64,000 nucleotides of DNA, from assembly GCF_020531845.1 (NCBI RefSeq), contig NZ_JAJAVF010000003.1, positions 152,832 through 216,831 on the forward strand. The letters are read 5' to 3'. A model generated the notes under the pieces. The model saw nothing but the letters and a program-made list of their open reading frames with translations, did no database searches and had not been told where the DNA came from. Made by a program: the position numbers and the translations under genes. Of this stretch, positions 54,335 through 64,000 are shown piece after piece (the stretch's first letter is position 1; the number at the start of each line of letters is the position of its first letter). Source of the DNA: Methylobacillus methanolivorans (GTDB lineage Bacteria > Pseudomonadota > Gammaproteobacteria > Burkholderiales > Methylophilaceae).

Positions 54335-54351
54335 CACTGAATTATTCAGTG
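54335..54351. repeat. Inverted repeat upstream of dksA
   Basis: CACTGAA and TTCAGTG, 7-bp arms with a 3-base spacer, 57 bases before the dksA start. It could be an operator or an mRNA hairpin. Confidence 0.5.
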
Positions 54352-54407
54352 TACACTTGCGCCTGCTTTATTTTTCTGTTAATCGAAAGTTAACTCTTAA
54401 GGCGCAC

Positions 54408-54830
54408 ATGGCTGAAGCAATTACAAGACAATTTGTTCCTTACCAACCCAAGGCTGGCGAGGAATACATGAATGATAAGCAACGTGATCATTTCCGGAAA
54501 ATCTTGAATGACTGGAAAGCAGAGCTTAGTCATGACATTGACCGCACAGTGCATACCATGCAGGACGAAGTCACCATGTTTGCCGACCCAAATGATAGGG
54601 CAAGCCAGGAATCTGACATGGCGCTGGAACTGCGTAACCGCGACCGCGAGCGCAAGCTGATCAAGAAGATTGATGAAACTCTCAACAAGATCAATGAAGG
54701 TGAATACGGTTATTGCAATGGTTGCGGTATCGAAATCGGGTTAAAGCGACTAGAAGCACGCCCCACAGCAACACTTTGCATCGACTGCAAAACGCTGGAT
54801 GAAATTCGCGAAAAACAAGTCGCAAAGTAA
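54408..54830 (+). CDS. dksA: RNA polymerase-binding transcription factor DksA
   Basis: The 140-residue protein starts at MAEAITRQF; upstream in-frame codons include no better start. The coiled-coil tip carries the essential DPNDRASQ, with Asp60, Asp63 and Ala65 matching the E. coli DxxDxA. The four-cysteine zinc finger is complete (CNGC at 103/106, CIDC at 124/127). DksA works with ppGpp on rRNA and stress promoters through the RNA polymerase secondary channel. Confidence 0.96.
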   Translation: MAEAITRQFVPYQPKAGEEYMNDKQRDHFRKILNDWKAELSHDIDRTVHTMQDEVTMFADPNDRASQESDMALELRNRDRERKLIKKIDETLNKINEGEYGYCNGCGIEIGLKRLEARPTATLCIDCKTLDEIREKQVAK

Positions 54831-54851
54831 TTTCACTGCCATTCATTCAAT

Positions 54852-54887
54852 AAAAAGCCCATCCATTTTCATGGTGATGGGCTTTTT
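54852..54887 (+). terminator. Rho-independent terminator after dksA
   Basis: AAAAAGCCCATC pairs with GATGGGCTTTTT around a 12-base loop, and the T-run lies at the 3' side. Good terminator for dksA. Confidence 0.88.
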
Positions 54888-54946
54888 ACATGCTCGACTC
54901 TTGAGCATATCTTCACAGCAACAAATCTGATGTTGTGAACACAAAT

Positions 54947-54975
54947 AAAAAAGCCGGTTTCAAACCGGCTTTTTT
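54947..54975 (-). terminator. Rho-independent terminator after pnp
   Basis: GCCGG and CCGGC arms flanked by A/T runs form an almost perfect symmetric hairpin. On the minus strand TTTTTT follows, 20 bases past the pnp stop; the symmetry would also stop plus-strand transcription. Confidence 0.88.
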
Positions 54976-54995
54976 ATTGAGCTAACGCAACCAGA

Positions 54996-57125
54996 TTACT
55001 GTTGGTCAGTAACTGTTGCTGAAGAGTCTTCTGCAGCAGGCGCTTCAATCAAAGCTTTAGCACTCAGGCGCACACGACCCTTGTCATCCACTTCCAACAC
55101 CTTGACCTTGACCACTTGACCTTCCTTCAGGAAGTCAGCTACAGCATTCACGCGCTGATGGGCAATTTGGGAAATATGCAGCAGGCCATCCTTACCTGGC
55201 AACAAGGAAACAATCGCACCGAAATCCAGCAACTTAAGCACAGTACCGTCATAGACCTGGCCTACTTCCACTTCAGCAGTGATAACTTCGATACGCTTCT
55301 TGGCTTCTTCACCAGCTTCTGCACTGGTGCAACCAATCTTGATCGTGCCATCTTCTTCAATATCGATCGTTGTTCCAGTTTCTTCGGTCAGCGCACGAAT
55401 CACCGCACCGCCCTTACCGATGACGTCACGAATCTTCTCAGGATTGATCTTCATGGTAATAATACGTGGCGCAAATGCGGACAACTCCTGCGGCTGCTCA
55501 CCAACCGCTTCCTTCATCAAGCCGAGGATATGCATACGGCCTTCCTTGGCTTGCGACAGGGCAACACGCATAATTTCTGCAGTGATACCAGTAATTTTGA
55601 TGTCCATTTGCAACGCAGTGATACCGGCTTCAGTACCTGCCACCTTAAAATCCATATCGCCGAGGTGATCTTCATCGCCCAGGATGTCGGTCAAGACGGC
55701 AACACGGTTACCTTCCTTGATCAGCCCCATGGCAATACCAGCCACTTGCGCCTTCAACGGCACGCCTGCATCCAGCAAGGATAGGCAGCCACCACAGACG
55801 GACGCCATCGAGCTGGAACCATTGGACTCAGTAATTTCAGACACAACACGTACGGTATAGCCAAACTCTTCCTGGCTTGGCAATACTGCCAGCAGTGCGC
55901 GCTTGGCCAAGCGACCATGCCCGATTTCACGACGCTTAGGTGTACCAACACGACCAGTTTCGCCAGTAGCGTACGGAGGCATGTTGTAATGCAGCATAAA
56001 ACGATCTGCATATTCACCCTGCAAAGCATCAATGATCTGCTCGTCACGACCTGTACCCAATGTGGCCACGACCAGCGCCTGGGTTTCACCACGAGTGAAC
56101 AGGGCGGAACCGTGGGTGCGTGGCAGTACGCCAGTGCGAATGCTAATTGGACGCACAGTGCGCGTATCACGACCATCAATACGTGGTTCGCCATTCAGAA
56201 TCTGAGTACGCACAACCTTGGCTTCCAGGTTGAACAAGGCACCCTTGATTTCGTTAGCTTCAGCAGTAGAGGTTTCTTCTGTAATCAATTCGCCCAACAC
56301 ACGGCTCTTGATTTCATCCAGCTTGCCGGAACGTGCACCCTTGGACTTGATCTTGTACGCTTCGTTGATGTCGGCGCCAGCCAGAGCCTCGACCTTGGAG
56401 ATCAAGTCGGTATTAGGCTCCGGAGGAGCCCAATCCCAAGGCTCCTTGCCAACTTCGGCTGCCATTTCGTTAATAGCATTGATCACAGCCTGCATTTGCT
56501 CATGACCGTAAACGACGGAGCCCAACATGACGTCTTCTGGCAACTCCTTGGCTTCAGATTCAACCATCAACACAGCGCTGTCAGTGGCAGCTACCACGAG
56601 ATCAAGCGCGGTTTCCTTCAACTGGGAAGCTGTCGGGTTCAATACATATTCGCCATTGATGTAACCAACACGTGCGGCACCAATCGGGCCATAGAATGGA
56701 ATACCGGAAATCGCCAACGCAGCGGAAGCACCAATGATTGCTGGAATATCCGCATCAATTTCAGGGTCGGAAGACATCACGGTCGCCACCACTTGCACTT
56801 CGTTGTAGAAGGCTTCAGGGAATAGTGGGCGCAATGGGCGGTCGATCAGACGGGAAGTCAGTGTTTCCTTTTCAGAGGGACGACCTTCACGCTTAAAGAA
56901 ACCACCTGGGATCTTGCCGGCAGCGTAGGTTTTTTCCTGGTAATCCACAGTCAATGGGAAGAAGTCTTGACCAGCCTTCACTTCACGTTTGCCCACTACA
57001 CTCACCAGCACTACGGTATCACCATAGCTGACCATCACGGCGCCATCAGCCTGGCGTGCAATTTCTCCGGTTTCAAGTGTCAGCTCATGCTGACCATAGG
57101 TAATCGTTTTCTTGATTGCCGTCAC
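54996..57125 (-). CDS. pnp: Polyribonucleotide nucleotidyltransferase (PNPase)
   Basis: The 709-residue 3'-5' phosphorolytic exoribonuclease starts at GTG after AAGGACAAATATT. It has two RNase PH domains (about 10-220 and 310-540, with [25 protein letters not shown] and [14 protein letters not shown]...[11 protein letters not shown]). The KH domain has [16 protein letters not shown] (about 570-585), and the S1 domain covers about 615-690 ([34 protein letters not shown]). It works in the RNA degradosome. Upstream is a long rpsO-pnp hairpin that may be an RNase III entry site for autoregulation. Confidence 0.97.
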   Translation of the reverse strand: MTAIKKTITYGQHELTLETGEIARQADGAVMVSYGDTVVLVSVVGKREVKAGQDFFPLTVDYQEKTYAAGKIPGGFFKREGRPSEKETLTSRLIDRPLRPLFPEAFYNEVQVVATVMSSDPEIDADIPAIIGASAALAISGIPFYGPIGAARVGYINGEYVLNPTASQLKETALDLVVAATDSAVLMVESEAKELPEDVMLGSVVYGHEQMQAVINAINEMAAEVGKEPWDWAPPEPNTDLISKVEALAGADINEAYKIKSKGARSGKLDEIKSRVLGELITEETSTAEANEIKGALFNLEAKVVRTQILNGEPRIDGRDTRTVRPISIRTGVLPRTHGSALFTRGETQALVVATLGTGRDEQIIDALQGEYADRFMLHYNMPPYATGETGRVGTPKRREIGHGRLAKRALLAVLPSQEEFGYTVRVVSEITESNGSSSMASVCGGCLSLLDAGVPLKAQVAGIAMGLIKEGNRVAVLTDILGDEDHLGDMDFKVAGTEAGITALQMDIKITGITAEIMRVALSQAKEGRMHILGLMKEAVGEQPQELSAFAPRIITMKINPEKIRDVIGKGGAVIRALTEETGTTIDIEEDGTIKIGCTSAEAGEEAKKRIEVITAEVEVGQVYDGTVLKLLDFGAIVSLLPGKDGLLHISQIAHQRVNAVADFLKEGQVVKVKVLEVDDKGRVRLSAKALIEAPAAEDSSATVTDQQ

Positions 57126-57142
57126 AATATTTGTCCTTTAAT

Positions 57143-57192
57143 AAAAAAATAAGCCGATAAGCATTGCGTCTCCGCTTTGCTTTCGGCTTATT
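57143..57192 (-). terminator. rpsO-pnp intergenic hairpin (terminator/processing site)
   Basis: The outer arms AATAAGCCGA/TCGGCTTATT and inner AAGCA/TGCTT pair across 45 bases, followed on the minus strand by TTTTTTT. It acts as a partial terminator, and by analogy with E. coli the long stem could be an RNase III site for PNPase autocontrol. Confidence 0.7.
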
Positions 57193-57216
57193 TATGAGTT
57201 CACAAGTGCGCGATGA

Positions 57217-57486
57217 TTACTTACGCAGACCCAAGCGCTCGATCAATGTACGATAGCGATCAGCATTCTTACGCTTGAGGTAGTCCAGCAGTTTACGACG
57301 CTGACTTACCAACTTCAGCAGACCACGACGGGAGTGGTGATCCTTGGCATTGCTTTTGAAATGCTCGGTCAAATAAGTAATACGGGCGCTAAGAAGTGCA
57401 ACTTGAACTTCTGGGCTACCTGTATCGTTCGGAGCTTGTTGGAAATCAGCAACAATCTTTGCTGTTTCTTGAACTGTAATTGCCAT
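57217..57486 (-). CDS. rpsO: 30S ribosomal protein S15
   Basis: The 89-residue protein has the family signature [36 protein letters not shown] (about 22-57) and the [31 protein letters not shown] end. It binds 16S rRNA early in 30S assembly. The start follows AGGATTAAGTT. A strong promoter lies 93 bases upstream; S15 may autoregulate through its leader, as in other bacteria. Confidence 0.98.
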   Translation of the reverse strand: MAITVQETAKIVADFQQAPNDTGSPEVQVALLSARITYLTEHFKSNAKDHHSRRGLLKLVSQRRKLLDYLKRKNADRYRTLIERLGLRK

Positions 57487-57578
57487 AACTTAATCCTAAT
57501 GTTGTGAGATGTGTTGTGCGTCAATGCAAATGCAGGAACATCTAGCCCGCTAGAGCATTCATTTACAATCAACTTTTT

Positions 57579-57607
57579 ATTATATCGCTAATTACCGCTA
57601 AGTTCAA
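57579..57607 (-). promoter_or_regulatory. Sigma70 promoter of rpsO
   Basis: Minus-strand -35 TTGAAC (57602-57607) and perfect -10 TATAAT (57579-57584) with a 17-base spacer. The predicted start is near 57572, giving an ~85-base leader with a CTAGC/GCTAG inverted repeat (57542-57553). Confidence 0.82.
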
Positions 57608-57714
57608 TAAACCAGTGATTTGATCGTTTGAATGGACGAGTGCTTGCTGATGACTAAAACCAGGATGCCGGACTTACCGAAAAGGTAGGCATACAAATGG
57701 GCTGAATGAAGGCC

Positions 57715-58620
57715 TTACAAGACCTGGCGGAGTAAACGCTTTGGGGCGATAGAACCACGTGAGGTTTGTTCACCTATGCCAAGAAAAACTCCTTGCGGCG
57801 AATACAGTCTGAACATACCTTCAATATTTAGGCCAGACTTCCACACTTCTTGACCGCGTAATAAATAAAATACGCTATCGTCGTCGATACTGACTTGTGG
57901 CAAATCTTTAATCGAGGCGTCCGCTCCCAACAGGGTTGCATCCCGCTGCTCTAACGACATTTGCTCAAGCTGTTCTATCGTAACAGCCTCGCTCAGATCA
58001 AAATGGGCTGTTGTGAGGCGACGCAAACCACCCAAATGTGCCCCGCACCCCAGCAAGTTACCAATGTCTTCTGCCAGCGTCCGGATGTAAGTACCCTTGC
58101 TGCACGACACCACCATCTCAAACTGCTGACCATCAAACCGCTCAAGGGTGATGGCATGAATAGTCACAGGCCTAGGCTCTCGAGCGATTTCCACCCCATC
58201 TCTGGCATATTCGTAAAGAGCCTTACCACCATGCTTCAAGGCAGAATACATAGGTGGCACTTGCAAGATATCTCCGACCATTTTTTTCAGTGCCGCTTCC
58301 AGCTCAGGCTGGGTTGTGTTGACAGGTAGCCGCTGCAACACTTCACCTTCAGCATCACCGGTCGTTGTGGTGCTGCCCAAAGTCACCAATGCGCGGTAAC
58401 TTTTGTCAGCATCTAATAAAAAATGGGAAAACTTGGTGGCTTCGCCAAGGCAAATGGGCAATAAACCGCTCGCCAATGGATCCAGGCTACCGGTATGACC
58501 AGCTTTGGCGGCTTGATACAGCCGCTTGACTATCTGTAGTGCTTGGTTGGAAGAAATGCCGAGTGGCTTGTCCAGCAATAGCACGCCATCGATATTGCGC
58601 TTGATCCGTCTGAATTGCAC
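57715..58620 (-). CDS. truB: tRNA pseudouridine(55) synthase TruB
   Basis: The 301-residue enzyme makes pseudouridine 55 in tRNA. The probable start is GTG 58620, 16 bases after the rbfA stop, giving MQFRRIKRNIDGVLLLDKP; codons upstream overlap rbfA. The catalytic Asp47 lies in GHTGSLDPLASGLLP. GTYIRTLAEDIGN and the C-terminal PUA-like domain are present. Rightmost promoter is probably that of the infB operon. Confidence 0.95.
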   Translation of the reverse strand: MQFRRIKRNIDGVLLLDKPLGISSNQALQIVKRLYQAAKAGHTGSLDPLASGLLPICLGEATKFSHFLLDADKSYRALVTLGSTTTTGDAEGEVLQRLPVNTTQPELEAALKKMVGDILQVPPMYSALKHGGKALYEYARDGVEIAREPRPVTIHAITLERFDGQQFEMVVSCSKGTYIRTLAEDIGNLLGCGAHLGGLRRLTTAHFDLSEAVTIEQLEQMSLEQRDATLLGADASIKDLPQVSIDDDSVFYLLRGQEVWKSGLNIEGMFRLYSPQGVFLGIGEQTSRGSIAPKRLLRQVL

Positions 58621-58636
58621 AGCGTGACCGTTTTGC

Positions 58637-59011
58637 TTAGACAGACTCGTCGTCTTGATCCGGCTCGGCAGGAGGCAAGACCTCATCGATCAACTTGGCA
58701 ATGTACATGCCACGATCAATAGAAGCATCGTAACTGAAATGCAGTTGCGGTACCGTTCTCAACAACAGGCGTTTGGCCAACTGGCTACGTAGAAAGCCTG
58801 CAGTTTTTTCCAGGCCTTTTTGCAACTCAGGCGTACCTTGCGGTGCAGTGTAATAGATCTTGGCATGCGCCATGTCGCCACTCACCTCAACTTCAGTCAC
58901 CGTCACCATGGAGGACACTCTGGGATCTTTTACTTCGAATTGCAGCAGATCAGCGAGTTCTCGCTGAATCTGCTCGGCAACACGATCGCTTCTGGAAAAT
59001 TCCTTGGCCAT
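58637..59011 (-). CDS. rbfA: Ribosome-binding factor A
   Basis: The 124-residue KH-like protein has SRSDRVAEQIQRELADLL and VKDPRVSSMVTVTEVEVSGDMAHAKIYY, both typical. It aids maturation of the 16S rRNA 5' end of the 30S subunit. It starts 4 bases after the infB stop; the gene order infB-rbfA-truB is standard. Confidence 0.96.
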   Translation of the reverse strand: MAKEFSRSDRVAEQIQRELADLLQFEVKDPRVSSMVTVTEVEVSGDMAHAKIYYTAPQGTPELQKGLEKTAGFLRSQLAKRLLLRTVPQLHFSYDASIDRGMYIAKLIDEVLPPAEPDQDDESV

Positions 59012-59015
59012 ACGC

Positions 59016-61733
59016 TTAAAGTGTTCTCGCTACTTCGACGACTTCAAACACTTCCAGAATATCGCCTATCTCAATTTCGTTGTAATTCTTCAAGGATAAA
59101 CCGCATTCGAAGTTAGATTTCACTTCCTTGACGTCATCCTTGAAGCGCTTGAGCGAATCAAGATCACCAGTGTGGATCACAACATTATCGCGAATCAGGC
59201 GGATCTTGGAGTTACGGCGGATGACACCATCCTGCACGTAGCAACCAGCAACAGAGCCAACCTTGGAGATACGGAATACTTCACGAATCTCGACGGTACC
59301 GATCACGCTTTCCTTCTGCTCTGGCGACAGCATGCCACCCAATGCAGCCTTCACCTCATCGACTGCTTCGTAAATGATGTTGTAGTAACGTACATCAACA
59401 CCGGAACTGTCGATCAGCTTGCGAGCACCGGCATCTCCACGCACGTTGAAGCCAATCAACACGGCCTTGGATGCAGCCGCCAAGTTAACATCAGACTCAC
59501 TGATCGCACCTACGCCAGTATGGATGATGTTGACCTTGACCTCATCGGTGGACAACTTCTGCAAGGAAGTCGACAGCGCTTCATAAGAGCCCTGGACATC
59601 GGACTTAATAATCAGCGGCAAGACCTTGACCTCGCCTTCGCCCATTTGCTCGAACATGCTTTCCAGCTTCGCAGCTTGCTGCTTCGCCAGCTTCACGTCG
59701 CGGAACTTGCCTTGACGGAACAAGGCAATTTCACGTGCCTTGCGCTCATCATTAAGCACAATGACTTCTTCACCAGCACTCGGCACATCTGAAAGACCAA
59801 GAATTTCAACCGGAATAGAAGGGCCGGCCTCTTTCACATCCTGTCCAGATTCATCCAGCATGGCACGCACACGACCATAGGCCGTACCCGCCAAGATCAT
59901 ATCGCCACGTTGCAATGTACCTGCTTGCACCAAAATAGTGGACACTGGACCACGGCCCTTGTCCAGTCGACCTTCGATCACCAGGCCCTTGGCAGGGATA
60001 TTCTTTGGCGCCTTGAGTTCAAGCACTTCAGCTTGCAACAATACAGCTTCCAGCAGGTTATCGATGCCAAGACCAGTTTTCGCAGATACCTCTACGAACA
60101 TGGTGTCGCCACCCCAGTCTTCAGGCACAACTTCATGACTCACCAACTCCTGCTTTACCCGCTCTGGATTGGCTTCAGACTTATCAATCTTGTTGACAGC
60201 CACCACCAGTGGCACTCCGGCCGCTTTGGCGTGGTGTACGGCTTCGATCGTTTGCGGCATCACGCCGTCATCGGCAGCCACCACCAGGATCACAACGTCA
60301 GTCGCCTTGGCTCCTCGTGCACGCATGGCGGTAAACGCCTCGTGACCGGGAGTATCCAGGAAAGTCACCATGCCACGCGGTGTTTCAACGTGGTAAGCAC
60401 CAATGTGCTGGGTAATCCCGCCAGCTTCAGCCGAAGCCACACGACTGCGGCGAATGTAATCGAGCAAGGAAGTCTTACCATGGTCCACGTGGCCCATCAC
60501 GGTCACCACCGGTGGACGCGACTCCTGCACCGCTTCTGCATGATCTGATTCATCGAGGAAAGTTTCAGGATCATTGGAGGCCGCCGCCTTGGCGTTATGG
60601 CCCATTTCCTCAACAATGATAATGGCGGTTTCCTGATCAAGCACTTGGTTGATCGTCACCATCATGCCCATCTTCATCAGGGTCTTGATGACTTCACTGG
60701 CCTTAACCGCCATCTTGTGAGCAAGATCGCCAACCGTGATGGTTTCTGGCACCAATACATCATGCACAATCGGCTCTGTTGGCGCATTAAATGCGTGTTG
60801 TTGGCTTTCATTGCCTTTGGACTTGGACTTACCTTTCTGCGCACGCCAGCCTTGGCCTGCAGCTCCAGCATCTCCGCGGGTTTTTACGGCACCACGCTTC
60901 TTGCCATCATTATCATTCCAATCCTTGCCACCACTCTTACCTGGCTTCTTAGCATTCTTGTCATCAGCTTTAGGCGCTTCTTTCGCTGCGGGCTTATGCA
61001 ATGTACCTTCAGACAGCTTACTCGCAGCGGCTTCAGCAGCACGCTTGGCTTCTTCTTGACGACGCTGCGCCAACTCTTGCTTTTTACGCAGCTCTTCAGC
61101 CTGAATCGCCATCAGAGCAGCCTGACGCTTGGCTTCACGCTCACGCAATGCCAACTCCTCAGCTCCCAGCAGCTCTTTGGCTGTCAAGCGCGGACGCGCT
61201 TCCTCTGCGGACTTTTCTTCGACATTAACTGCTGCCACCTCTATCACTTCAGGCTCTGGCTCAACGACGGGAGCCGGTTCTGGTTCTGGCTCAGCTTGCA
61301 CGACGACTGGCTCCGGCTCAGGAGCTACTTCGACAACAGGCTCGGGTACAACCTCGACCACTGGGGCTTCCACCACTACCTCTTCAAGCACTGGCGCTTC
61401 AAGAATAGCGTCTTCTTCGGCCACTGCTTCAGATGGGTCGCGCCGCACAAGCACACGCTTTTTGCGAACCTCCACCTGGATAGTACGTGCCTTACCGCTG
61501 CTATCAGATTTTTTGATTTCAGTAACTTGTTTACGGGTCAGCGTAATCTTATTCTTAGGCTCTTGTGCACCGTGCTCCTTGCGCAAATATTCCAGCAAAG
61601 AGGTTTTATCCTGCTCAGTGAGGGTGTCGTCATACGCAGCCTTGCTGACACCTGCACTTTTTAATTGCTCCAGAAGCAGTTCAGCTGGCAACCCCAACTC
61701 ACTGGCAAACTGTGCTACGCTCGATTGTCCCAT
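59016..61733 (-). CDS. infB: Translation initiation factor IF-2
   Basis: The 905-residue GTPase starts after GGAGTAACTGA. The N-terminal IF2_N domain ([26 protein letters not shown]) precedes a Glu/Pro/Val-rich linker (about 110-180) and a Lys/Glu/Ala helix. A second IF2_N block ([23 protein letters not shown]) and the G domain follow, with GHVDHGKTS (about 413-421), DTPGHEAF and NKID. C-terminal domains place initiator tRNA on the 30S subunit. Confidence 0.98.
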   Translation of the reverse strand: MGQSSVAQFASELGLPAELLLEQLKSAGVSKAAYDDTLTEQDKTSLLEYLRKEHGAQEPKNKITLTRKQVTEIKKSDSSGKARTIQVEVRKKRVLVRRDPSEAVAEEDAILEAPVLEEVVVEAPVVEVVPEPVVEVAPEPEPVVVQAEPEPEPAPVVEPEPEVIEVAAVNVEEKSAEEARPRLTAKELLGAEELALREREAKRQAALMAIQAEELRKKQELAQRRQEEAKRAAEAAASKLSEGTLHKPAAKEAPKADDKNAKKPGKSGGKDWNDNDGKKRGAVKTRGDAGAAGQGWRAQKGKSKSKGNESQQHAFNAPTEPIVHDVLVPETITVGDLAHKMAVKASEVIKTLMKMGMMVTINQVLDQETAIIIVEEMGHNAKAAASNDPETFLDESDHAEAVQESRPPVVTVMGHVDHGKTSLLDYIRRSRVASAEAGGITQHIGAYHVETPRGMVTFLDTPGHEAFTAMRARGAKATDVVILVVAADDGVMPQTIEAVHHAKAAGVPLVVAVNKIDKSEANPERVKQELVSHEVVPEDWGGDTMFVEVSAKTGLGIDNLLEAVLLQAEVLELKAPKNIPAKGLVIEGRLDKGRGPVSTILVQAGTLQRGDMILAGTAYGRVRAMLDESGQDVKEAGPSIPVEILGLSDVPSAGEEVIVLNDERKAREIALFRQGKFRDVKLAKQQAAKLESMFEQMGEGEVKVLPLIIKSDVQGSYEALSTSLQKLSTDEVKVNIIHTGVGAISESDVNLAAASKAVLIGFNVRGDAGARKLIDSSGVDVRYYNIIYEAVDEVKAALGGMLSPEQKESVIGTVEIREVFRISKVGSVAGCYVQDGVIRRNSKIRLIRDNVVIHTGDLDSLKRFKDDVKEVKSNFECGLSLKNYNEIEIGDILEVFEVVEVARTL

Positions 61734-61803
61734 TCAGTTACTCCAATCTCTTTCACTTGCACTGTCAGCCAGTGCATTTCTTTTAGCTACGCTCTCTATC
61801 GCC

Positions 61804-63270
61804 TTAAGCAAACCAGGGCGCACGCGCAGTCATAATCAATTGCTTGGCACGCTCGACATCCATGCCGGTCAGCTCAACCAAGTCATCCACTGCGAGGTCT
61901 GCGAGATCGTCCATCGTAGCCACGCCCTTGCCTGCCAAGGTACGAGCAGTCGCATCATCCATGCCTTCCATATGCAGCAAGTCCTCAGACGCCTCACCCA
62001 CCTTCTCTTCCTTGGCAATCGCTTCAGTCAACAAGGCCGCACGTGCACGCTTACGCAACTCATTGATGGTATCTTCATCAAAAGCTTCAATTTCGCTCAT
62101 TTCAGCCAGAGGCACGTAAGCAATTTCTTCAAGAGTACTAAAACCCTCTTGCACCAGAATATCGGCTACTTCTTCATCCACATCCAGCTTATCGACAAAC
62201 AATTGCAAGATGTTGCTATGTTCTTCTTCGTTCTTCTTGGCGGCTTCTTCTTCGGTCAGGATATTTAATGTCCAGCCCGTCAATTCGGAAGCCAGACGCA
62301 CATTCTGACCATTACGACCAATCGCCTGCGCCAATTGCTCTTCATCTACGATAACATCCATGCTGTGGGCATCTTCATCCACCACAATGCCGGATACCTC
62401 TGCAGGCGCCATGGCATTAATGACAAACTGGGCGGGCTCCATCGACCACAATACGATATCGACACGCTCGCCGGCCAATTCGCCAGTCACGGCTTGTACA
62501 CGTGAACCGCGCATACCAACGCAAGTACCGACTGGATCCAGGCGCTGATCATTGGACTTCACTGCAATCTTGGAACGCAAACCAGGGTCACGAGCGGCCG
62601 ACTTGATTTCAAGCAGCCCCTCTTCAATCTCAGGCACTTCCAGCTCGAACAATTTGACCAGAAACTCTGGCGCAATGCGCGAGAGAATTAACTGAGGGCC
62701 ACGACCACCACGCTCAATGCGAGAAAGGTAAGCGCGCACACGATCGCCCACACGCAAATTCTCCTTTGGAATCATTTGCTCACGCGGCAACATTGACTCC
62801 AAACGACCTACCTCAATGATTGCATTACCCTTTTCCATACGCTTGATGACACCAGTCACCAAATGCTCTTTACGTGCAAGGAAGTCATCCAGAATCTGCT
62901 CACGTTCAGCTTCACGCACCTTTTGCAAGATGACCTGCTTAGCAGCCTGCGCACCAATACGACCAAACTCTACAGACTCAAGTGGTTCTTCAATATAATC
63001 ACCCAATGCCAGACCTTGAGCGCGCTCGTCCTCTAGCGTAATTTGCGCATCAGGATTTTCCAGCTCCTCGTCTTCAACCACTTGCCAGCGACGGAATGAA
63101 TTATATTCCCCGTTATCACGGTTGATTTCCACGCGTACATCAGCATCTTCAGTGAAGCGTTTTTTGGTAGCCGAGGCCAGTGCCAATTCCAATGCCGTAA
63201 AAATAACGGTTTTAGCCACATTTTTTTCATGGGCCAATGCATCGACCAATAACAATATTTCGCGACTCAT
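61804..63270 (-). CDS. nusA: Transcription termination/antitermination factor NusA
   Basis: The 488-residue protein starts at [20 protein letters not shown], preceded by GGAGATTGAA; an earlier in-frame Met is less likely. It has an N-terminal RNA polymerase-binding domain, the S1 domain (about 130-200), two KH domains (about 225-345, with [22 protein letters not shown]) and two acidic C-terminal AR repeats ([43 protein letters not shown]). It modulates pausing, termination and antitermination of rRNA operons. Confidence 0.97.
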   Translation of the reverse strand: MSREILLLVDALAHEKNVAKTVIFTALELALASATKKRFTEDADVRVEINRDNGEYNSFRRWQVVEDEELENPDAQITLEDERAQGLALGDYIEEPLESVEFGRIGAQAAKQVILQKVREAEREQILDDFLARKEHLVTGVIKRMEKGNAIIEVGRLESMLPREQMIPKENLRVGDRVRAYLSRIERGGRGPQLILSRIAPEFLVKLFELEVPEIEEGLLEIKSAARDPGLRSKIAVKSNDQRLDPVGTCVGMRGSRVQAVTGELAGERVDIVLWSMEPAQFVINAMAPAEVSGIVVDEDAHSMDVIVDEEQLAQAIGRNGQNVRLASELTGWTLNILTEEEAAKKNEEEHSNILQLFVDKLDVDEEVADILVQEGFSTLEEIAYVPLAEMSEIEAFDEDTINELRKRARAALLTEAIAKEEKVGEASEDLLHMEGMDDATARTLAGKGVATMDDLADLAVDDLVELTGMDVERAKQLIMTARAPWFA

Positions 63271-63296
63271 TTCAATCTCCGCCAAAAAATTGGTGC

Positions 63297-63731
63297 TTAG
63301 AACTCAGGGGACAATCTTGCTTTATCAATGTTGGAAAATGGCACGCGCTGTTCCACGCCCTCACATTCCAATACAAGATAGTCTTGGTCCACGCCACGCA
63401 ATATGCCTAAAAAATTCTTCCGGCCTTCAACAGGCACGCGCAATTTCACTTGGGCACGCTCGCCCACAAACCTCACAAAATCAGACTCTTTCTTCAAAGC
63501 CCGATCCAAGCCAGGAGAAGATACCTCCAGCCTGTCGTAATCAATATCATGCTCTACAGCCAATAAATTGCTTAAGTGATTACTCACCAAAACGCAGTCA
63601 TCAATATTGATACCTTCCGGCTTATCAATAAATAAGCGGATCAATTTTCCACGATTGGACAACTCCATATCGACCAACTCATACCCAAGCTGATCAAGAG
63701 ACTTTTCCAACAATGTGTTTAAATCCTGCAT
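63297..63731 (-). CDS. rimP: Ribosome maturation factor RimP
   Basis: The 144-residue protein starts after AAGGTTTGCT. Motifs are [43 protein letters not shown] and [36 protein letters not shown], all typical. It helps assemble the 30S subunit. It heads the rimP-nusA-infB-rbfA-truB operon, whose leader has a terminator-like hairpin. Confidence 0.96.
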   Translation of the reverse strand: MQDLNTLLEKSLDQLGYELVDMELSNRGKLIRLFIDKPEGINIDDCVLVSNHLSNLLAVEHDIDYDRLEVSSPGLDRALKKESDFVRFVGERAQVKLRVPVEGRKNFLGILRGVDQDYLVLECEGVEQRVPFSNIDKARLSPEF

Positions 63732-63762
63732 AGCAAACCTTATTGCCTGATTCTACAAATAA

Positions 63763-63784
63763 AAAATGGGCTCAACGCCCATCC
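63763..63784 (-). terminator. Leader hairpin (attenuator-like) of rimP operon
   Basis: On the minus strand ATGGGCGTTGAGCCCATTTTTTATTTG is a short GC stem followed by six T. It lies within ~10-30 bases of the predicted transcription start, 32 bases before rimP, so it could end most transcripts early. Similar rimP leader hairpins are known from other proteobacteria. Confidence 0.7.
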
Positions 63785-63796
63785 CCAATGATCACT

Positions 63797-63825
63797 ATTA
63801 TAGCAATCCGTCATGCATAACACAA
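63797..63825 (-). promoter_or_regulatory. Sigma70 promoter of rimP-nusA-infB operon
   Basis: Minus-strand -10 TATAAT (63797-63802) and weak -35 TTGTGT (63820-63825) with a 17-base spacer; predicted start near 63790. The -35 abuts the T-run of the rrn terminator. Confidence 0.7.
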
Positions 63826-63850
63826 AAACAAAAGCCCTCTTGTAGAGGGC
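63824..63850 (-). terminator. Terminator of the rRNA operon
   Basis: GCCCTCT/AGAGGGC with a 3-base loop, followed on the minus strand by TTTTGTTTTTG. A second perfect 9-bp hairpin (CATCCAGAT/ATCTGGATG, 63860-63880) lies between it and the 5S gene. Confidence 0.88.
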
Positions 63851-63890
63851 CGTTGTCGTCATCCAGATGAAATCTGGATGTTAAATAAAA

Positions 63891-64000
63891 GCCTGGCGGT
63901 GACCTACTTTCGCATACGAGAAGTATACTATCATTGGCGCGGAATCGTTTCACGGCCCTGTTCGAGATGGGAAGGGGTGGTTCCAATTCGCTATGGCCGC
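63891..64000 (-). rRNA. rrf: 5S ribosomal RNA, 5' end cut by window edge
   Basis: The minus strand from 64000 reads GCGGCCATAGCGAATTGGAA... to ...CACCGCCAGGC at 63891, matching the bacterial 5S consensus, including CCATCTCGAACAG and the GCGAAAGTAGG loop. About six 5' bases are missing. It is the last gene of an rRNA operon that must extend to the right. Confidence 0.95.

Noticed and set aside
57650..57695. Terminator after truB
   Set aside because: An imperfect ATGCC...GGCAT repeat with a bulge has no adjacent T-run.
59172..62268. Long plus-strand reading frames (200-380 codons) opposite infB and nusA
   Set aside because: They are antisense to strongly conserved genes, lack ribosome sites, and read as low-complexity translations of repeats in the opposite strand.
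1..64000. CRISPR arrays, insertion sequences, prophage or integrase genes
   Set aside because: No regularly spaced direct repeats, transposase, integrase or phage structural genes were seen.

Overview
The window looks like chromosomal DNA of a betaproteobacterium. The infB-nusA-rimP block beside a 5S rRNA gene, the Pro-Arg-His tRNA cluster, the MSHA-type pilus genes, a PEP-CTERM protein with a PrsR-like regulator, and late cobalamin genes recall Methylophilaceae such as Methylobacillus. That placement rests on recall of gene content; nothing in the window proves it. No insertion sequence, prophage, CRISPR array or replication origin was seen.

Region 1 (1-13.9 kb) is an iron-uptake island with four TonB-dependent outer-membrane receptors. 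Two are tandem paralogues without a signalling domain (the first runs off the left edge), followed by a PepSY membrane protein. The other two carry an N-terminal STN signalling domain, and each is preceded by its own fecI-fecR pair. The two FecI/FecR/receptor cassettes look like duplicates: their Fur-box-like sites upstream of fecI differ by one base and sit at the same distance from the start codon.

Region 2 (13.9-19.7 kb) holds late cobalamin synthesis: cobQ, cbiB, cobD, cobC, cobS and cobT. cobQ and cbiB are divergent with overlapping start codons. A tRNA-Phe with promoter and terminator follows.

Region 3 (20-38.4 kb) is mixed. It has an ASCH protein, a YgjP-like metallopeptidase, a CzcCBA-type metal efflux operon with two small accessory proteins, a rhodanese-TusA pair, a zinc-ribbon coiled-coil membrane protein, a bestrophin, valS, a GIDE/EF-hand protein with LemA, a PEP-CTERM protein, NfeD with an SPFH protein, and a FitAB/VapBC toxin-antitoxin pair coupled to a MoeB/ThiF-like gene.

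Region 4 (38.4-52.5 kb) is one long minus-strand MSHA-like pilus operon. A PrsR-like sigma54 activator is the first gene, and two unusual AT-rich pseudopilin-like genes are at the end. No ordinary MshA major pilin is present.

Region 5 (52.6-64 kb) is housekeeping: the tRNA cluster, folD, dksA, then pnp, rpsO, truB, rbfA, infB, nusA and rimP (transcribed right to left), and the 3' part of a 5S rRNA gene at the right edge. Several promoters, terminators and leader hairpins can be read directly. There is no gene-free stretch longer than 300 bases.
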